DNA of 5,504 nucleotides, from the NCBI GenBank assembly GCA_903870955.1, contig CAIQEX010000162.1, positions 1 to 5,504 on the forward strand. Direction: 5' to 3'. Every line of letters begins with the position of its first letter. Within the stretch, counting starts at the first letter, position 1. This document shows, in pieces, positions 4,948 to 5,504 of this stretch. The notes beneath the pieces were generated by a model, which was given only the letters and a program-made list of their open reading frames with translations, was not told the origin of the DNA and did no database searches. The translations under genes were made by a program, and so were the position numbers. Source of the stretch: an uncultured beta proteobacterium (GTDB lineage Bacteria; Pseudomonadota; Gammaproteobacteria; Burkholderiales; Burkholderiaceae_C).

Positions 4948-5504
4948 ATGCAGACTTTTGTACTCACCGCGTTTGTTGCGCTTGCCGTTTTCCTGTTTCT
5001 CACAGCGCTGTTTTTCTTTGTGTTGACACGCGGCGCGCTGATATTGCGCAGTTTTTCGCCCCAGCAAGACGCGGCGTCGCATGTGTATCCGATCTATTCC
5101 AACATGCGGCTGATCAAGTTCGTTGACTACCAGCCGGTGATCTCCGCCATTTTGTTGTTTCAGTATCCGCGCCTGGTTTCCCGCATCGTGGCCGACCTGC
5201 AGCGGCTCAATCTCGCGGGCAAAAGGATGTTGATTACCTCCTGCGCCTTTGGCAATGTGATCCCCCGCGTGGTGGAAGCGGCCGTGCAGTCTGGCACCAG
5301 CGAGGTGCTGATCAGTGACATCGTGAACAACGAATTGCTGAATGCACAGGACAAGCTGCAAGCCTTTGAAAGCCGGATTCGCTATATCTCGGATGACGCC
5401 ACCGCCATGCAACAGCCGGATGCGTCGGTGGATGTGAACGTGTTGTTTTTCCTGCTGCACGAATTGCCGCATCCACTCAAAGCCAAGGCGTTGAATGAAG
5501 CCAG
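4948..5504 (+). CDS. rquA: Probable rhodoquinone biosynthesis protein RquA (3' end outside window)
   Basis: The first 185 codons are visible and open to the right edge. Residues 4-27 form a strongly hydrophobic membrane segment (FVLTAFVALAVFLFLTALFFFVL). A class I methyltransferase-like fold follows: MLITSCAFGNVIPRVVEAA (94-112) at the SAM-loop position, the strand-2 acidic motif LISDIVNNEL (121-130), and DDATAMQQPDASVDVNVLFFLLHELPH (149-175), which resembles UbiE-type motifs. The normal E/DxGxGxG loop is replaced by TSCAFGN, which I recognise as the RquA signature. RquA converts ubiquinone to rhodoquinone, replacing a methoxy group with an amino group using SAM as the amino donor. Rhodoquinone carries electrons to fumarate under low oxygen at the inner membrane, which fits the membrane anchor. 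Rhodoferax species are known carriers. The start is the first ATG of the frame, with no clear ribosome site. If not RquA, it is another divergent UbiE-like SAM-dependent enzyme. Confidence 0.68.
   Translation, partial: MQTFVLTAFVALAVFLFLTALFFFVLTRGALILRSFSPQQDAASHVYPIYSNMRLIKFVDYQPVISAILLFQYPRLVSRIVADLQRLNLAGKRMLITSCAFGNVIPRVVEAAVQSGTSEVLISDIVNNELLNAQDKLQAFESRIRYISDDATAMQQPDASVDVNVLFFLLHELPHPLKAKALNEA

Noticed and set aside
4885..5472. Minus-strand open frame of 195 codons
   Set aside because: It lies opposite the rquA-like gene, whose frame has a membrane helix and methyltransferase motifs. The minus-strand product looks like a shadow.

Overview
The window looks like chromosomal DNA of a fairly GC-rich betaproteobacterium, most plausibly Burkholderiales/Comamonadaceae (Rhodoferax-like). 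This rests on protein style, the pairing of an Lrp-type regulator with ornithine cyclodeaminase, and a probable rhodoquinone-biosynthesis gene at the right edge. The placement is an inference from recognition; no search was run.

Left edge (2-430, + strand): the C-terminal receiver domain of a two-component protein. Its frame is open to the window edge, so it is probably the tail of a hybrid sensor kinase. It converges on the block that follows.

Centre (480-4311, all - strand): a four-gene cluster, read right to left. It runs ocd (ornithine cyclodeaminase, ornithine to proline plus ammonia), then a GlxA-type AraC-family regulator with a DJ-1/PfpI-like sensor domain, then a class II aldolase/adducin-family protein, then a ketopantoate-reductase-family gene. 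The last gene is broken: its Rossmann-domain start and the remainder lie in different frames, and about 40 codons between them are missing. Gaps of 52, 84 and 10 nt allow co-transcription, although a 19-nt inverted repeat in front of the aldolase gene could mark a separate control point.

Divergent control region (4312-4449): ocd and an Lrp/AsnC-family regulator (4450-4869, + strand) diverge from a 138-nt intergenic stretch. On the ocd side there is a perfect TTGACA -35 element inside the palindrome TGTCA-AAA-TGACA. A second palindrome, TATGTACATA, covers the likely -10. The simplest reading is that the Lrp-type protein senses an amino acid (ornithine, arginine or proline are candidates) and controls ocd and itself.

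Right edge (4948-5504, + strand): the first 185 codons of a membrane-anchored, methyltransferase-fold protein with the atypical motif ITSCAFGNV in place of a glycine-rich SAM loop. This is most likely RquA, which converts ubiquinone to rhodoquinone for anaerobic fumarate respiration. Its reading frame runs off the window.

No tRNA, rRNA, CRISPR array, insertion sequence or phage element was seen. The main candidates for novelty are the ocd/GlxA/aldolase/reductase cluster, whose joint substrate is not evident, the palindromic ocd promoter, and the decay of the cluster's last gene.
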